Assembly (NCBI RefSeq): GCF_003999195.1
Contig: NZ_RJVR01000216.1
Location: 38,929-102,928 of the forward strand
Direction of reading: 5' to 3'
Length of the DNA: 64,000 nt
Source: Streptomyces soli
Lineage (GTDB): Bacteria; Actinomycetota; Actinomycetes; Streptomycetales; Streptomycetaceae
Below, piece by piece: positions 29,518 through 38,647 of the stretch. The notes beneath the pieces were generated by a model, which saw nothing but the letters and a program-made list of their open reading frames with translations, was not told the origin of the DNA and did no database searches. The position numbers were made by a program, and so were the translations under genes. Every line of letters starts with the position of its first letter. Within the stretch, counting starts at the first letter, position 1.

Positions 29518-31181
29518 CGCGGGTCGCGGTGCCGGTAGTACTCCGCCTTGGAGGGCGGGAGCGGGTCCTTGCCGAGGATGAGGTCGGCGGCCTTTTCGGC
29601 GATCATCATGACCGGGGCGTAGATGTTGCCGTTGGTGACGTAGGGCATGACCGAGGCGTCGACGACCCGCAGGCCCTCGACTCCGTGGACCTTCATGCTG
29701 TCGGGGTCGACGACGGCCATCTCATCGGTGCCCATCTTGCAGGTGCAGGACGGGTGCAGGGCCGTCTCGCCCTCCTTGGCGACCCATTCCAGGATCTGCT
29801 CGTCCGTCTCGACCTCCGGCCCCGGGGAGACCTCACCGGCGTTGTACTGCTCCATGGCGGGCTGGTTGAGCAGCTTGCGGGCGACGCGGATGGCCTCGAC
29901 CCACTCGCGCCGGTCCTGCTCGGTGGAGAGGTAGTTGAAGCGCAGCGCCGGGTGCTCGCGCGGGTCCTTGCTCTTGATCTTCACGGAGCCGATGGCGTCG
30001 GAGTACATGGGCCCGACGTGCACCTGGTAGCCGTGTCCGCCGGCCGGTGCGGAACCGTCGTACCGGACCGCGATCGGCAGGAAGTGGAACATCAGGTTCG
30101 GGTAGTCGACGTCCTCGTTGCTGCGGGCGAAGCCGCCGGCCTCGAAGTGGTTGGTCGACGCCGGGCCCTTGCGGAAGAGCCACTGCAGGCCGATGAAGGG
30201 CGCCCGCCACTTCGCCATGTACGGCTGCATGGAGACGGGCTGCTTGCAGGCGTACTGGACGTAGACCTCGAGGTGGTCCTGCATGTTCTCCCCGACACCG
30301 GGGAGGTCGTGGACGACGGGGATGCCCAGCGCCTGGAGCTCCTCCGCGTTGCCGACGCCGGAGAGCTGGAGCAGCTGCGGGGAGTTGATGGCGCCGCCAC
30401 AGAGGATGACCTCGCCGGCCCGCACCTCGTGCTGCTGCTTCTTCTTGCCGAGGCCGTGCTCGTACTCGACGCCGACGGCACGCTTGCCCTCGAAGAGCAC
30501 CTTGGTGACCAGGGCGCGGGTCTTGACCGTCAGGTTGGGCCGCTTCATGACCGGGTGCAGGTAGGCCTTGGAGGCGGAGAGGCGGCGGCCCCGGCGGACG
30601 TTGCGGTCGAAGGGCGCGAAGCCCTCCTGGCGGTAGCCGTTGACGTCGTCCGTGAGGGGGTAGCCGGCTTCCTGGACGGACTTGAGGAAGGCGGGGAACA
30701 GGGGACTCTTCGCCGGGCCGCGCTCCAGGACCAGCGGGCCTTCGTGGCCGCGGAACTCGTCCTTGTCGTCGGCGGCGAGACAGTTCTCCATGCGCTGGAA
30801 GTAGGGCAGACAGTGGTGGTAGTCCCACTTCTCCATGCCCGGGTCCTTGGCCCAGCGCTCGTAGTCCAGCGGGTTGCCGCGCTGGAAGATCATGCCGTTG
30901 ATGCTGCTGGAGCCGCCGAGGATCTTGCCGCGGGCGTGGTAAACGCGCCGGCCGCCCATGTGGGGCTCGGGCTCGGACTCGTACTTCCAGTCGTAGAACC
31001 GGCTGCCGATCGGGAAGGTGAGGGCGGCGGGCATCTGGATGAAGACATCCCACCGGTGATCCGGGCGGCCGGCCTCCAGGACCAGCACCTTCTTTGCCGG
31101 ATCGGCGGAGAGCCGGTTGGCCAGCGCGCTGCCTGCTGAGCCGCCGCCGACGATGACGTAGTCGTACTGCAAGGGAGCCAT
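29514..31181 (-). CDS. betA: choline dehydrogenase (GMC oxidoreductase)
   Basis: A 555-residue GMC-family flavoprotein with the FAD dinucleotide motif [19 protein letters not shown] at the N-terminus, the GMC signature around [17 protein letters not shown], and the C-terminal HPSCTCKMG and VTNGNIYAP regions with the catalytic histidine/asparagine. It oxidises choline to betaine aldehyde, the substrate of BetB. The ATG at 31181 starts the conserved [13 protein letters not shown] sequence. Two palindromic operator candidates lie 53-88 bp upstream. Confidence 0.93.
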   Translation of the reverse strand: MAPLQYDYVIVGGGSAGSALANRLSADPAKKVLVLEAGRPDHRWDVFIQMPAALTFPIGSRFYDWKYESEPEPHMGGRRVYHARGKILGGSSSINGMIFQRGNPLDYERWAKDPGMEKWDYHHCLPYFQRMENCLAADDKDEFRGHEGPLVLERGPAKSPLFPAFLKSVQEAGYPLTDDVNGYRQEGFAPFDRNVRRGRRLSASKAYLHPVMKRPNLTVKTRALVTKVLFEGKRAVGVEYEHGLGKKKQQHEVRAGEVILCGGAINSPQLLQLSGVGNAEELQALGIPVVHDLPGVGENMQDHLEVYVQYACKQPVSMQPYMAKWRAPFIGLQWLFRKGPASTNHFEAGGFARSNEDVDYPNLMFHFLPIAVRYDGSAPAGGHGYQVHVGPMYSDAIGSVKIKSKDPREHPALRFNYLSTEQDRREWVEAIRVARKLLNQPAMEQYNAGEVSPGPEVETDEQILEWVAKEGETALHPSCTCKMGTDEMAVVDPDSMKVHGVEGLRVVDASVMPYVTNGNIYAPVMMIAEKAADLILGKDPLPPSKAEYYRHRDPR

Positions 31182-31233
31182 GGACCTCTCGCTTCCCGAT
31201 CGCGCCGTCGATATGCGGGGCATGGTAGTACGA

Positions 31234-31269
31234 GTATCGCTATACGCACCAGGTTGCGTGCCACGCAAC
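31234..31269. promoter_or_regulatory. two putative IclR-type operators between betA and iclR
   Basis: GTATCGCTATACGCACC (31234-31250) and the perfect GTTGCGTGCCACGCAAC (31253-31269) lie in the divergent region. A weaker match (31309-31325) sits just before the regulator's own start. The arrangement fits control of both betA and the regulator gene. Confidence 0.7.
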
Positions 31270-31335
31270 TTGAAGAGCGGAGGTTTCGGTTTCGTTTCCT
31301 ACCGGGCTGTTGTTTACCGCGCGTATAGTTTCGCT

Positions 31336-32145
31336 GTGAGCAACTTCAGCGCAGATAACGAAACGGCGGGATCGCAGACCGGCGGAGTGCAGTCCGTCGA
31401 CCGCGCGATCAGCGTCCTGGAGATCCTGGCCCAGCGCGGCGAGGCCGGTGTGAGTGAAGTGGCGGGGGAGATCGACGTGCACAAGTCGACCGCCTTCCGC
31501 CTGCTGGGCGCCCTGGAGGCACGAGGCCTGGTGGAGCAGGCCGGCGAGCGCGGGAAGTACCGCCTCGGCTTCGGGATCGTACGGCTGGCCGGCGCGGTCA
31601 CCGGCCGTATCGACATTACGCAGCAGGGCCGCCCGGTCTGCGAACGCCTTGCCGAGGAGATCGAGGAGACCGTCAACATCGCGGTCATGGAGAAGCAGTT
31701 CGCGATCAACCTCTTCCAGGTACGCGGCCCCGGCGCCGTCACCGCGCACAACTGGGTCGGCCAGCTCACCCCGCTGCACGCCACCTCCAGCGGCAAGATC
31801 CTGCTCGCCCACCTCCCCGCCCGCGAGCGCGCCGAGTTGCTGTCCGACGCGGGCCTGGAGAAGATCACGCCGCACACCCTGACCTCGAAGACCAAGCTGG
31901 AGAAGAACCTCGCCGAGGCCAGGGAACGCGGCTACGCCTGGACCCTGGAGGAGCTGGAGATCGGCCTGCACGCCATGGCCGCGCCCGTACGCTCCCGCGA
32001 CGGCGAGGTCATCGCCGCGGTCAGCGCATCCGGCCCCTCCTACCGCTTCACGGAGGAGCGGATGCACGAGCTGGCCCCGGTGCTGATCAAGGGCGCCGCC
32101 GAGATCAGCCACCGGATGGGGTACCTCGGCCAGGACCTGGGCTAA
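31336..32145 (+). CDS. IclR-family regulator of the choline/betaine island
   Basis: A 269-residue IclR protein. The N-terminal winged helix contains VQSVDRAISVLEILAQRGE and HKSTAFRLLGALEARGL. The C-terminal effector domain contains TPLHATSSGKILLAHLP and the late SASGPSYRF. It starts at GTG 31336 after the -10-like region. It sits in the middle of the island and is divergent from betA, so it is the obvious candidate to bind the repeated GTTGC-N7-GCAAC palindromes. Whether it activates or represses, and which intermediate it senses, cannot be read from sequence. Its stop overlaps the convergent Rieske gene by 4 nt. Confidence 0.9.
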   Translation: MSNFSADNETAGSQTGGVQSVDRAISVLEILAQRGEAGVSEVAGEIDVHKSTAFRLLGALEARGLVEQAGERGKYRLGFGIVRLAGAVTGRIDITQQGRPVCERLAEEIEETVNIAVMEKQFAINLFQVRGPGAVTAHNWVGQLTPLHATSSGKILLAHLPARERAELLSDAGLEKITPHTLTSKTKLEKNLAEARERGYAWTLEELEIGLHAMAAPVRSRDGEVIAAVSASGPSYRFTEERMHELAPVLIKGAAEISHRMGYLGQDLG

Positions 32146-33263
32146 CTGCCCAGCTTGCCCTGGACCCAGTCGTGAAAGGCGCCGATGTGGTGCTCGCTGG
32201 GGACCAGGACGCCGCCCTTGGCGTACAGGCGGGAGCTCATGGCGGGCTGGCAGCGCTCGCAGGCGTCGAAGTCCTGACGGTTGACGCGGTCGAAGAGCTC
32301 GACGGAGCGGCTGACGTCCTTGCCGCTGTCCACGACGTCCTTCAGGTAGAGCCAGTCGCACTCGACGATCGTGCGGTCGGCGGCCACCGGGTACATGCGG
32401 TGGAAGATGACGTGGTCCGGCACAAGGTTGATGAAGACCTGCGGCTGGACGGTGATCGCGTAGTAGCGCCGGTCCTGGTCCTCGCTCACGCCCGGTATGC
32501 GGTCCAGGCCCTCCGAGCCGTCGACCGTGAAGCCCTGGACGTCCGAGCCGAACTCCGCGCCGTGGCCGACGTAGTACTGCGCGGCGTAGCCGTCGGCGAA
32601 CTCCGGGAGCACCTCGGTGAGTTCGGGGTGGATCGTGGCGCAGTGGTAGCACTCCATGAAGTTCTCGATGATGAGCTTCCAGTTCGCCTTGACGTCGTAG
32701 ACGATCCGCTTGCCGACCGCCAGGCTGTCGATGTCGTAGCGCTCGATCGACTCCACGTCGCCCAGCCGCGTCACGACCGCGCCGACGACCTCCTCCTCGA
32801 AGGAGGGCGGCTCCTCAGCCAGGCAGACCCAGACATAGCCCAGCCATTCCCGTACGTGGACGGGCGCGAGGCCGTACTCGGTGCGGCCGACGTCCGGCAT
32901 CTTGGTCAGGTTCGGGGCGGCGATCAGCTTGCCTGTGAGGTCGTACGTCCAGGCGTGGTACGGACACTGAAAGGCCCGCTTGACCTCGCCGGTCTCCTCG
33001 GTGCAGAGCTTGGCGCCACGGTGCCGGCAGACGTTGAAGAAGGCCCGGATCGCGTTGTCCCGCGAGCGCGTGACGATGATGCTCTCCCGGCCCACCTCGA
33101 CGGTCCGGAAGGCACCGGGCTTGTCCAGCTCCGAGGCCCGCGCGACGCAGAACCACATCGTCTCGAAGATGCGCTCCTGTTCCTGGGCGAAGATCCCCGG
33201 GTCGGTGTAGTAGGAGCCGGAGAGGGTGGCGATCAGGCTGTCCGGCAGGCTGGTCGATGTCAC
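32142..33263 (-). CDS. Rieske oxygenase alpha subunit, probable glycine betaine demethylase
   Basis: A 373-residue ring-hydroxylating-type oxygenase subunit. The Rieske cluster ligands are CRHRG and CPYHAW. The mononuclear iron site is NFMECYHCATIHPE plus a later aspartate. Related GbcA enzymes remove one methyl of glycine betaine as formaldehyde, giving dimethylglycine. The neighbouring ferredoxin and reductase genes can supply the electrons, and its product feeds the dimethylglycine oxidase. Carnitine or other quaternary amines are possible alternative substrates. Confidence 0.85.
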   Translation of the reverse strand: MTSTSLPDSLIATLSGSYYTDPGIFAQEQERIFETMWFCVARASELDKPGAFRTVEVGRESIIVTRSRDNAIRAFFNVCRHRGAKLCTEETGEVKRAFQCPYHAWTYDLTGKLIAAPNLTKMPDVGRTEYGLAPVHVREWLGYVWVCLAEEPPSFEEEVVGAVVTRLGDVESIERYDIDSLAVGKRIVYDVKANWKLIIENFMECYHCATIHPELTEVLPEFADGYAAQYYVGHGAEFGSDVQGFTVDGSEGLDRIPGVSEDQDRRYYAITVQPQVFINLVPDHVIFHRMYPVAADRTIVECDWLYLKDVVDSGKDVSRSVELFDRVNRQDFDACERCQPAMSSRLYAKGGVLVPSEHHIGAFHDWVQGKLGS

Positions 33264-33281
33264 GTGGGCACTCCTCCAGGC

Positions 33282-33317
33282 GTTGTGCGATAGGCAACGC
33301 GATGTGCAGTACGCAAC
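33282..33317. promoter_or_regulatory. two putative IclR-type operators upstream of the Rieske oxygenase
   Basis: GTTGTGCGATAGGCAAC (33282-33298) and GATGTGCAGTACGCAAC (33301-33317) match GTTGC-N7-GCAAC with a perfect right half, 18-55 bp upstream of the ATG at 33263. Confidence 0.65.
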
Positions 33318-33354
33318 TGCTTTCAGGCAGAATGTGGGGCGGGAAACGCCGGTG

Positions 33355-34557
33355 TCAAGACCTCACGGCGGCCGGAGCGACCGAAGCGGTCGAGGCAGCC
33401 GGCTGAGCCAACTGCTTGCGCCAGCGCATGAACAGCCGAGGCTGGTCCATGCCGAGCACCGCGACCGGTTCCCCGGCCCGGCGGTAGACCGCCAGGAAGC
33501 TGCGATCGTCCGCCGCCCCCTCCTCCACCGTGACGCTGTCGGCGACGGCGGCATGGCCCGCGAACTGGATACGCACGCCGTACTGGTCCGACCAGAAGTA
33601 CGGCGGCCTCACCGGACCCGGCTCGGCCGCGCCCCCGGAGAGCAGGGCGGCCACGGCGGAGGCCGGGCGTTCCAGGGCGCCGGTCCAGTGCTCGACGCGG
33701 CGGTGGGCGCCGGCGAGCGGGTCGTACCAGTTGGCGCAGTCGCCGACCGCCACGACGGCGGCGAGGCTGGTGCGGCCGTCGGCACCGCACGTGACGCCGT
33801 TCTCCAGCGCGATGCCGGAGCCCTCCAGCCACTCCACATTGGGCCGGGCGCCCACGCCGACGACGACCGTGTCGGCGGGCAGACTGCGGCCGTCCGCCAG
33901 CAGGACCGCGTCCACGCGGCCGGATTCGCCGCTGAGCCCCGCCACCGCGACGCCGCACAACAGCCGCACGCCGTGATCCGCGTGGAGCGAGGACACGACG
34001 CCGCCCATGGCCTCGCCGAGCGGCCCGGCCAGCGGGGTCGGCGCCACCTCGACGACGGTGACGTCCAGTCCGAGGGCGTACGCGGTCGAGGCGACCTCGG
34101 CACCGATGAAGCCGCCGCCGATGACGACCAGGCGGCCCCCACGGGCGAGGTCGGCGCGCAGCGCGAGGGCGTCGTCCAGGGTGCGCAGCGTGTGGACGCC
34201 GGCGAGCCCCTCACTGCCCGGCAGGGTGCGGGCGGCGGCACCGGTGGCGATGACGAAGCCGTCGGCGCGGACCGCCGTGCCGTCGGCCAGGCGTACCAGG
34301 CGCTCGTTGCGGTCCAGGCCCGTGGCCCGTACGCCGAGCAGCCACTCGGCGGCCAGATCCTCGCCGTCCGCCTCCAGGGCGAGGTCGGCCTCGGCCATCG
34401 TCCCGGCCAGGAACTCCTTGGAGAGCGGCGGCCGGTCGTACGGCCGGTGGATCTCGTCGCCGACGATGACGAGCCGCCCGTCGAACCCCTGCCTGCGCAG
34501 GGAGCGGGCGGCCGACAGGCCGGCGAGCGAGGCCCCCACCACGGCCACCGTTCTCAC
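33355..34557 (-). CDS. FAD-dependent ferredoxin reductase of the demethylase system
   Basis: A 400-residue pyridine-nucleotide-disulfide-type reductase as found in three-component oxygenases. The FAD motif is VAVVGASLAGLSAARSL, the NAD motif is LVVIGGGFIGAEVAS, and VVAVGDCANWYDP binds the flavin. It should pass electrons from NAD(P)H to the Rieske ferredoxin encoded just upstream. The GTG start overlaps the ferredoxin stop by 4 nt. Confidence 0.88.
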   Translation of the reverse strand: MRTVAVVGASLAGLSAARSLRRQGFDGRLVIVGDEIHRPYDRPPLSKEFLAGTMAEADLALEADGEDLAAEWLLGVRATGLDRNERLVRLADGTAVRADGFVIATGAAARTLPGSEGLAGVHTLRTLDDALALRADLARGGRLVVIGGGFIGAEVASTAYALGLDVTVVEVAPTPLAGPLGEAMGGVVSSLHADHGVRLLCGVAVAGLSGESGRVDAVLLADGRSLPADTVVVGVGARPNVEWLEGSGIALENGVTCGADGRTSLAAVVAVGDCANWYDPLAGAHRRVEHWTGALERPASAVAALLSGGAAEPGPVRPPYFWSDQYGVRIQFAGHAAVADSVTVEEGAADDRSFLAVYRRAGEPVAVLGMDQPRLFMRWRKQLAQPAASTASVAPAAVRS

Positions 34558-34916
34558 GCGAGACCCCCGGCGAGCCGGGCGCCGACGCAGGGCGGCAGGT
34601 TGGGCACTGCCTGCGAGGGCTCGACGTAGATCATGCCGTCCTCGACCACGACCTGGTGCGTACGGACGGGCAGCTTGGCAGGCGGCGAGTCGACCGAGCC
34701 GGTGCGCAGGTCGAACTTCGACGCGTGCAGCGGGCATTCGACCTCGCACCCTTCCAACCAGCCGTCGGCGAGCGAGGCGTCCTGGTGAGTGCATGTGTCG
34801 TCGATGGCGAAGACCTCTCCGTCATCGGTGTGGAACACCGAGACAGGCGGGTCGATTTCGAGCCGGTAGGCCTCGCCTCGCGGCAGATCCGCGAGGCGGC
34901 ACACGGGAATCTTCAT
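34554..34916 (-). CDS. Rieske-type [2Fe-2S] ferredoxin
   Basis: A 120-residue Rieske ferredoxin with ligand motifs CTHQDASL and CPLHASKF. It is the presumed electron carrier between the reductase (coupled gene downstream) and the Rieske oxygenase 1.3 kb away. A palindromic operator candidate lies 28 bp upstream of the ATG at 34916. Confidence 0.9.
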   Translation of the reverse strand: MKIPVCRLADLPRGEAYRLEIDPPVSVFHTDDGEVFAIDDTCTHQDASLADGWLEGCEVECPLHASKFDLRTGSVDSPPAKLPVRTHQVVVEDGMIYVEPSQAVPNLPPCVGARLAGGLA

Positions 34917-34943
34917 GACACCTCGGTGCGTATGACGAAACTG

Positions 34944-34960
34944 ATTGCGGTAAGCGCAAC
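34944..34960. promoter_or_regulatory. putative IclR-type operator upstream of ferredoxin/reductase genes
   Basis: ATTGCGGTAAGCGCAAC, one change from GTTGC-N7-GCAAC. A weaker half-match (34925-34941) lies next to it. Confidence 0.6.
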
Positions 34961-35054
34961 AACAGTCTGGAGGCGCCCCCACCCCCTGTCAAGGGAGACG
35001 AAAACCGCCCCACAGCGTGGGGCGGTTGACGTACGAAAGGCCAGTTCAGCGGGG

Positions 35055-35684
35055 TCAGTGACCGCGCTTGATCCACTCGTCGAGCTGCGGCGCCTCAGCC
35101 CCGACGGTCGTGCCGTCACCGTGTCCGGTACGCACAACCGTGTCGGACGGCAGCGTCAGCAGCCGCTCCCGGATGGAGTCGATGATCGTCGGGAAGTGCG
35201 AGAAGGAACGGCCCGTCGCCCCCGGCCCGCCCGCGAACAGCGTGTCGCCGGTGAAGACGGTGCCCAGCGCGGGCGCGTACAGGCAGACCGCTCCCGGCGC
35301 GTGGCCCGGGGTGTGCAGGACGGTCAGCTCGGTGCCGGCCACCGAGAGCACCTGCCCGTCGGCGAGTTCACCGTCCGGGGAGCGGTCGGGGTGGGTCTGC
35401 TTCCACAGGAACAGGTCGTCCGGATGGAGCAGCACCGGCGCGCCGGTCCGCGCGGCCAGCGCGGGCGCGGCGTCGATGTGGTCGTTGTGGGCGTGCGTGC
35501 ACACGATCGCGACCAGCCGCCGGTCCCCCACCGCCGCCGCGATGGCGTCGGCGTCATGGGCGGCGTCGATGACGATCGCCTCGCTGTCGTCGCCGACGAT
35601 CCAGACGTTGTTGTCGACGTCCCAGGTGCCGCCGTCGAGGGAGAAGGTGCCGCTGGTTACGACGTGGTCGATGCGGGCAGTCAT
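35055..35684 (-). CDS. metallo-beta-lactamase-fold hydrolase, probable S-formylmycothiol hydrolase role
   Basis: A 209-residue MBL-fold protein. The metal-binding motif is THAHNDHID, followed by TPGHAPG and FTGDTLF. It lies downstream of the formaldehyde dehydrogenase gene. In actinobacteria this gene pair is thought to hydrolyse the S-formyl thiol adduct made by that enzyme; the assignment is by context. A 115-bp spacer with a GC-rich repeat fragment (cgtccggcgttcgaggac) separates the two genes. Confidence 0.8.
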   Translation of the reverse strand: MTARIDHVVTSGTFSLDGGTWDVDNNVWIVGDDSEAIVIDAAHDADAIAAAVGDRRLVAIVCTHAHNDHIDAAPALAARTGAPVLLHPDDLFLWKQTHPDRSPDGELADGQVLSVAGTELTVLHTPGHAPGAVCLYAPALGTVFTGDTLFAGGPGATGRSFSHFPTIIDSIRERLLTLPSDTVVRTGHGDGTTVGAEAPQLDEWIKRGH

Positions 35685-35799
35685 GCGAAGTTCACCGCCG
35701 AGTTCGGTTCTGTGCGTCGCCGGAATTCAGTCCGTCCGGCGTTCGAGGACACGCCCGAAGGGCGTTCGGCTGCCCAGGGGGAAGCCCTCTGGGGCAGCC

Positions 35800-36885
35800 T
35801 TACAGCACCACCACCGACCGCAGCACGTCACCGTGGTGCATCCGCTCGAACGCCTTCTCGACGTCGTCCAGGGCGATCGTCTCGGTGACGAAGGCCCCCA
35901 GGTCGAGGCGGCCCTGCAGATACAGATCGATCAGCATCGGGAAGTCACGGCTGGGCAGGCAGTCGCCGTACCACGAGGACTTGAGCGAGCCGCCGCGCCC
36001 GAAGACGTCGATCAGCGGCAGCTCCAGCTTCATGTCCGGCGTGGGCACCCCCACCAGGACGACGGTGCCGGCCAGGTCGCGGGCGTAGAAGGCCTGCTTG
36101 TACGTCTCCGGGCGGCCGACCGCATCGATGACGACGTCGGCGCCGTTGCCGCCGGTCAGCGCCTGGATGGCCTCGACCGGGTCGTTCTCGCGGGAGTTGA
36201 CGGTGTGGGTGGCGCCCATCTTCTTCGCCGTCTCGAGCTTGCGGTCGTCGATGTCGACTGCGATGATCTTCGCCGCGCCGGCCAGCCGGGACCCCGCGAT
36301 GGCCGCGTCGCCGACACCGCCGCAGCCGATGACGGCGACGGAGTCGCCACGGCCGACGTTGCCGGTGTTGATCGCGGCGCCGATGCCCGCCATGACGCCG
36401 CAGCCCAGCAGCCCGGCGACGGCCGGGGAGGCGGCGGGGTCGACCTTGGTGCACTGGCCGGCGTGGACGAGGGTCTTCTCGGCGAAGGCGCCGATACCCA
36501 GGGCCGGGGACAGTTCGGTGCCGTCGAGCAGAGTCATCTTCTGCTTGGCGTTGTGGGTGTTGAAGCAGTACCAGGGGCGGCCGCGCCGGCAGGCCCGGCA
36601 CTGACCGCAGACCGCTCGCCAGTTGAGGATCACGAAGTCGCCGGGAGCCACGTCGGTCACGCCCTCGCCGACCGACTCGACCACGCCCGCCGCCTCATGG
36701 CCGAGGAAGAAGGGGAAGTCGTCGTTGATGCCGCCCTCGCGGTAGTGGAGGTCGGTGTGACAGACCCCGCAGGCCTGGATCTTCACCAGCGCCTCGCCCG
36801 GCCCGGGGTCGGGCACGATGATCGTTTCCAGACTGACGGGGGCGCCCTTCTCCCGGGCGACGACGGCACGGACCTGGTGAGCCAT
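35800..36885 (-). CDS. S-(hydroxymethyl)mycothiol dehydrogenase (formaldehyde dehydrogenase)
   Basis: A 361-residue zinc alcohol dehydrogenase. The catalytic zinc site is [10 protein letters not shown] and GHEAAG, the structural zinc cysteines are in [15 protein letters not shown], and the NAD motif is [11 protein letters not shown]. The sequence around [10 protein letters not shown] is typical of the mycothiol-dependent class. It oxidises the formaldehyde-mycothiol adduct, removing formaldehyde released by betaine demethylation. A palindromic operator candidate precedes it. Confidence 0.9.
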   Translation of the reverse strand: MAHQVRAVVAREKGAPVSLETIIVPDPGPGEALVKIQACGVCHTDLHYREGGINDDFPFFLGHEAAGVVESVGEGVTDVAPGDFVILNWRAVCGQCRACRRGRPWYCFNTHNAKQKMTLLDGTELSPALGIGAFAEKTLVHAGQCTKVDPAASPAVAGLLGCGVMAGIGAAINTGNVGRGDSVAVIGCGGVGDAAIAGSRLAGAAKIIAVDIDDRKLETAKKMGATHTVNSRENDPVEAIQALTGGNGADVVIDAVGRPETYKQAFYARDLAGTVVLVGVPTPDMKLELPLIDVFGRGGSLKSSWYGDCLPSRDFPMLIDLYLQGRLDLGAFVTETIALDDVEKAFERMHHGDVLRSVVVL

Positions 36886-36901
36886 GAGTGCTCCTCGGCT
36901 G

Positions 36902-36918
36902 GTTGCTTATCGCGGCAC
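36902..36918. promoter_or_regulatory. putative IclR-type operator upstream of formaldehyde dehydrogenase
   Basis: GTTGCTTATCGCGGCAC has a perfect left half of GTTGC-N7-GCAAC and a degenerate right half. It lies 17 bp upstream of the ATG. Confidence 0.5.
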
Positions 36919-36981
36919 GCAGCGCGCGTGCCGCAACGAAAGCATCCGGGAAGGGGACACAGCGGTCAAGGACCACGGCAC

Positions 36982-37545
36982 TCAGCGGAAGAAGGCGATT
37001 CCGTCGTCCGGGAGGTCCTTGAGGTCCTTCGCCCACTCCCGCGGATCGACGACCTTCTTCAGATGGGCAGACATGTACGGGCGCAGCGGCACGGTCGGCG
37101 TGGTCTTCTCGGCGACCCACATCAGGTCGCTGTTGACATACCCGTACAGCCGCTTGCCACCGCTGTAGTGCGGGGCGGACGGGATCCGCGCCACGGCGTC
37201 CGTGATCAGGTCGATCTGCGGCTTGCCCTCGGCCAGCTCGCCGTACCAGATCTCGACGACGCCCTCGTCGCGGGTGGTGGTGACCTCGACCTTGCGGTCC
37301 TTGTCGATCCGCCAGAAGCCGGCCTCGTTCTCCAGCGGCCGGACCTTCTTGCCCTCGCCGTCCAGCACCCAGGTCTTGGACACGTACTCCAGGAAGGGCC
37401 GGCCGTCGTGGGTGAAGGTCACCTCCTGGCCGAAGTTGCACTTCTCGTCGCCGGGGAAGTCGAAGACTCCCGCGCCTTCCCAGTTGCCCAGGAGAAAGGC
37501 GATCGGCACGAGCTCCGGGTGCAGGTCGGAGGGGATCTCGATCAT
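36982..37545 (-). CDS. nitrobindin-like heme-binding beta-barrel protein
   Basis: A 187-residue FABP-like (DUF1794/THAP4-type) protein. The family motif GxWxGxG is present as GNWEGAG near residue 20, and a histidine in SAHLKK near the C-terminus fits the heme ligand position. Homologs bind ferric heme and isomerise peroxynitrite. The ATG 37545 is preceded by a 34-codon gene whose stop lies 2 bp before it. Confidence 0.88.
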   Translation of the reverse strand: MIEIPSDLHPELVPIAFLLGNWEGAGVFDFPGDEKCNFGQEVTFTHDGRPFLEYVSKTWVLDGEGKKVRPLENEAGFWRIDKDRKVEVTTTRDEGVVEIWYGELAEGKPQIDLITDAVARIPSAPHYSGGKRLYGYVNSDLMWVAEKTTPTVPLRPYMSAHLKKVVDPREWAKDLKDLPDDGIAFFR

Positions 37546-37547
37546 GT

Positions 37548-37652
37548 TCAGCGCTGTCCCTGGTAGAGCTTCTTCACCGCGAGAACGGAGAACGCGGCGA
37601 CGCCGACGCAGACCAGGATGAGCAGAGCGTCGAAGAAGTACGTGATGCTCAC
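37548..37652 (-). CDS. 34-residue single-pass membrane protein
   Basis: A GTG start with a good ribosome-binding site (gaggagctccaccc). It encodes one hydrophobic helix (FFDALLILVCVGVAAFSVLA) followed by a basic tail (VKKLYQGQR). It ends 2 bp upstream of the nitrobindin start, so it is probably co-transcribed and coupled. The function is unknown; the topology suggests a membrane anchor or partner. Confidence 0.6.
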   Translation of the reverse strand: MSITYFFDALLILVCVGVAAFSVLAVKKLYQGQR

Positions 37653-37771
37653 GGGTGGAGCTCCTCGGGCAGGCGGGGCGGTAACGGACCGCGTACGAGT
37701 CTAGTCGCCCCACCCGGGGACGGCGCAGTGAGGTGCGCCGCCCCCGCGTGGCCCGGTCGTGTCCGGCCGGG

Positions 37772-38647
37772 TCAGCCCAGCAGCTGCGACTGGAGCAGCA
37801 CCGTCTGGCGGAAGGGCACCTGGGGCTGGCTGCCCTTCTTGGTCAGATAGACCAGGGCCACGGTGTCGCCCGACGTGAGGAAGGCGTAGCGCACGTGGTT
37901 CGTGCCGCGCGGCTTGTCCTCGTCGTAGATGTTGGTCGTGACCCCGTCCGGGACGCCGTCGGTCGGGAAGGCGGCGTCGTACGACGCGACCGGCGCCTCG
38001 GAGAAGACCGCGTTGTCGGAGATGTCGCGGACCGCGTACGCGGCACTGCTGTACTGGAGCAGATAGATCTCCGCGCGTGTGCCGTCCGGCATCGTCCACG
38101 CTCGCGCCGCGATGTGGCGCAGCGTGTCCTGGTCCATCCGCAGCGCCAGGTTCTTCCGCCCGGCCTCCTGGAACAGCTTCAGGAACGTGCTGGTGGGAAG
38201 CCAGCCGTCGCGCCCCGGAAAGGTCTTGTCGAGCTTCGCCCCGGCCGGAGCCGGGAGCAGCAGCGACCGTACGTCGGCGTAGTGCCGGCCGGCAGGGTTG
38301 TTGTCCGCGTCGAGCGCCCGCGGCTTCCCGGCCGGCAGTTTCGGCAGCTTCAGCGCCTGGTACGTCCAGCGCCCATCGTCCGGCGTCTGCAGGCCCGGGA
38401 TGTCCGTACGCCTCGGCTGCGTCACCCCGTACGCCGCCGCCCCGCCCAGCGCGGCGAACACCACCACGGCCGCCGTCCACCGCAGCACCGCGCGCAGCAC
38501 CCGGCGGTCCTTCGGCGCCGCCGGCTCCGGAGGCGCGGCCCAGGGGTCGAGGGCCACCGGTGTGTCCTGTGGCACGGGCGTGGGCTCCGGCTCCGGCACG
38601 GACGCGGGCTCCGGCTCGGCCGTGTGCGGAATGTTCTCGGTCGTCAT
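37772..38647 (-). CDS. membrane-anchored extracytoplasmic protein, tandem paralog 3
   Basis: A 291-residue protein. A cytoplasmic proline/glutamate-rich N-terminus (about 45 residues) is followed by one transmembrane helix (VLRWTAAVVVFAALGGAAAY) and an outside domain of about 215 residues. It is the last of three overlapping paralogous genes. All three share the layout and a segment of the form LR/G-x-LLLP/K-x-P-x-G about 50 residues after the membrane helix. No known domain was recognised. Confidence 0.75.
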   Translation of the reverse strand: MTTENIPHTAEPEPASVPEPEPTPVPQDTPVALDPWAAPPEPAAPKDRRVLRAVLRWTAAVVVFAALGGAAAYGVTQPRRTDIPGLQTPDDGRWTYQALKLPKLPAGKPRALDADNNPAGRHYADVRSLLLPAPAGAKLDKTFPGRDGWLPTSTFLKLFQEAGRKNLALRMDQDTLRHIAARAWTMPDGTRAEIYLLQYSSAAYAVRDISDNAVFSEAPVASYDAAFPTDGVPDGVTTNIYDEDKPRGTNHVRYAFLTSGDTVALVYLTKKGSQPQVPFRQTVLLQSQLLG

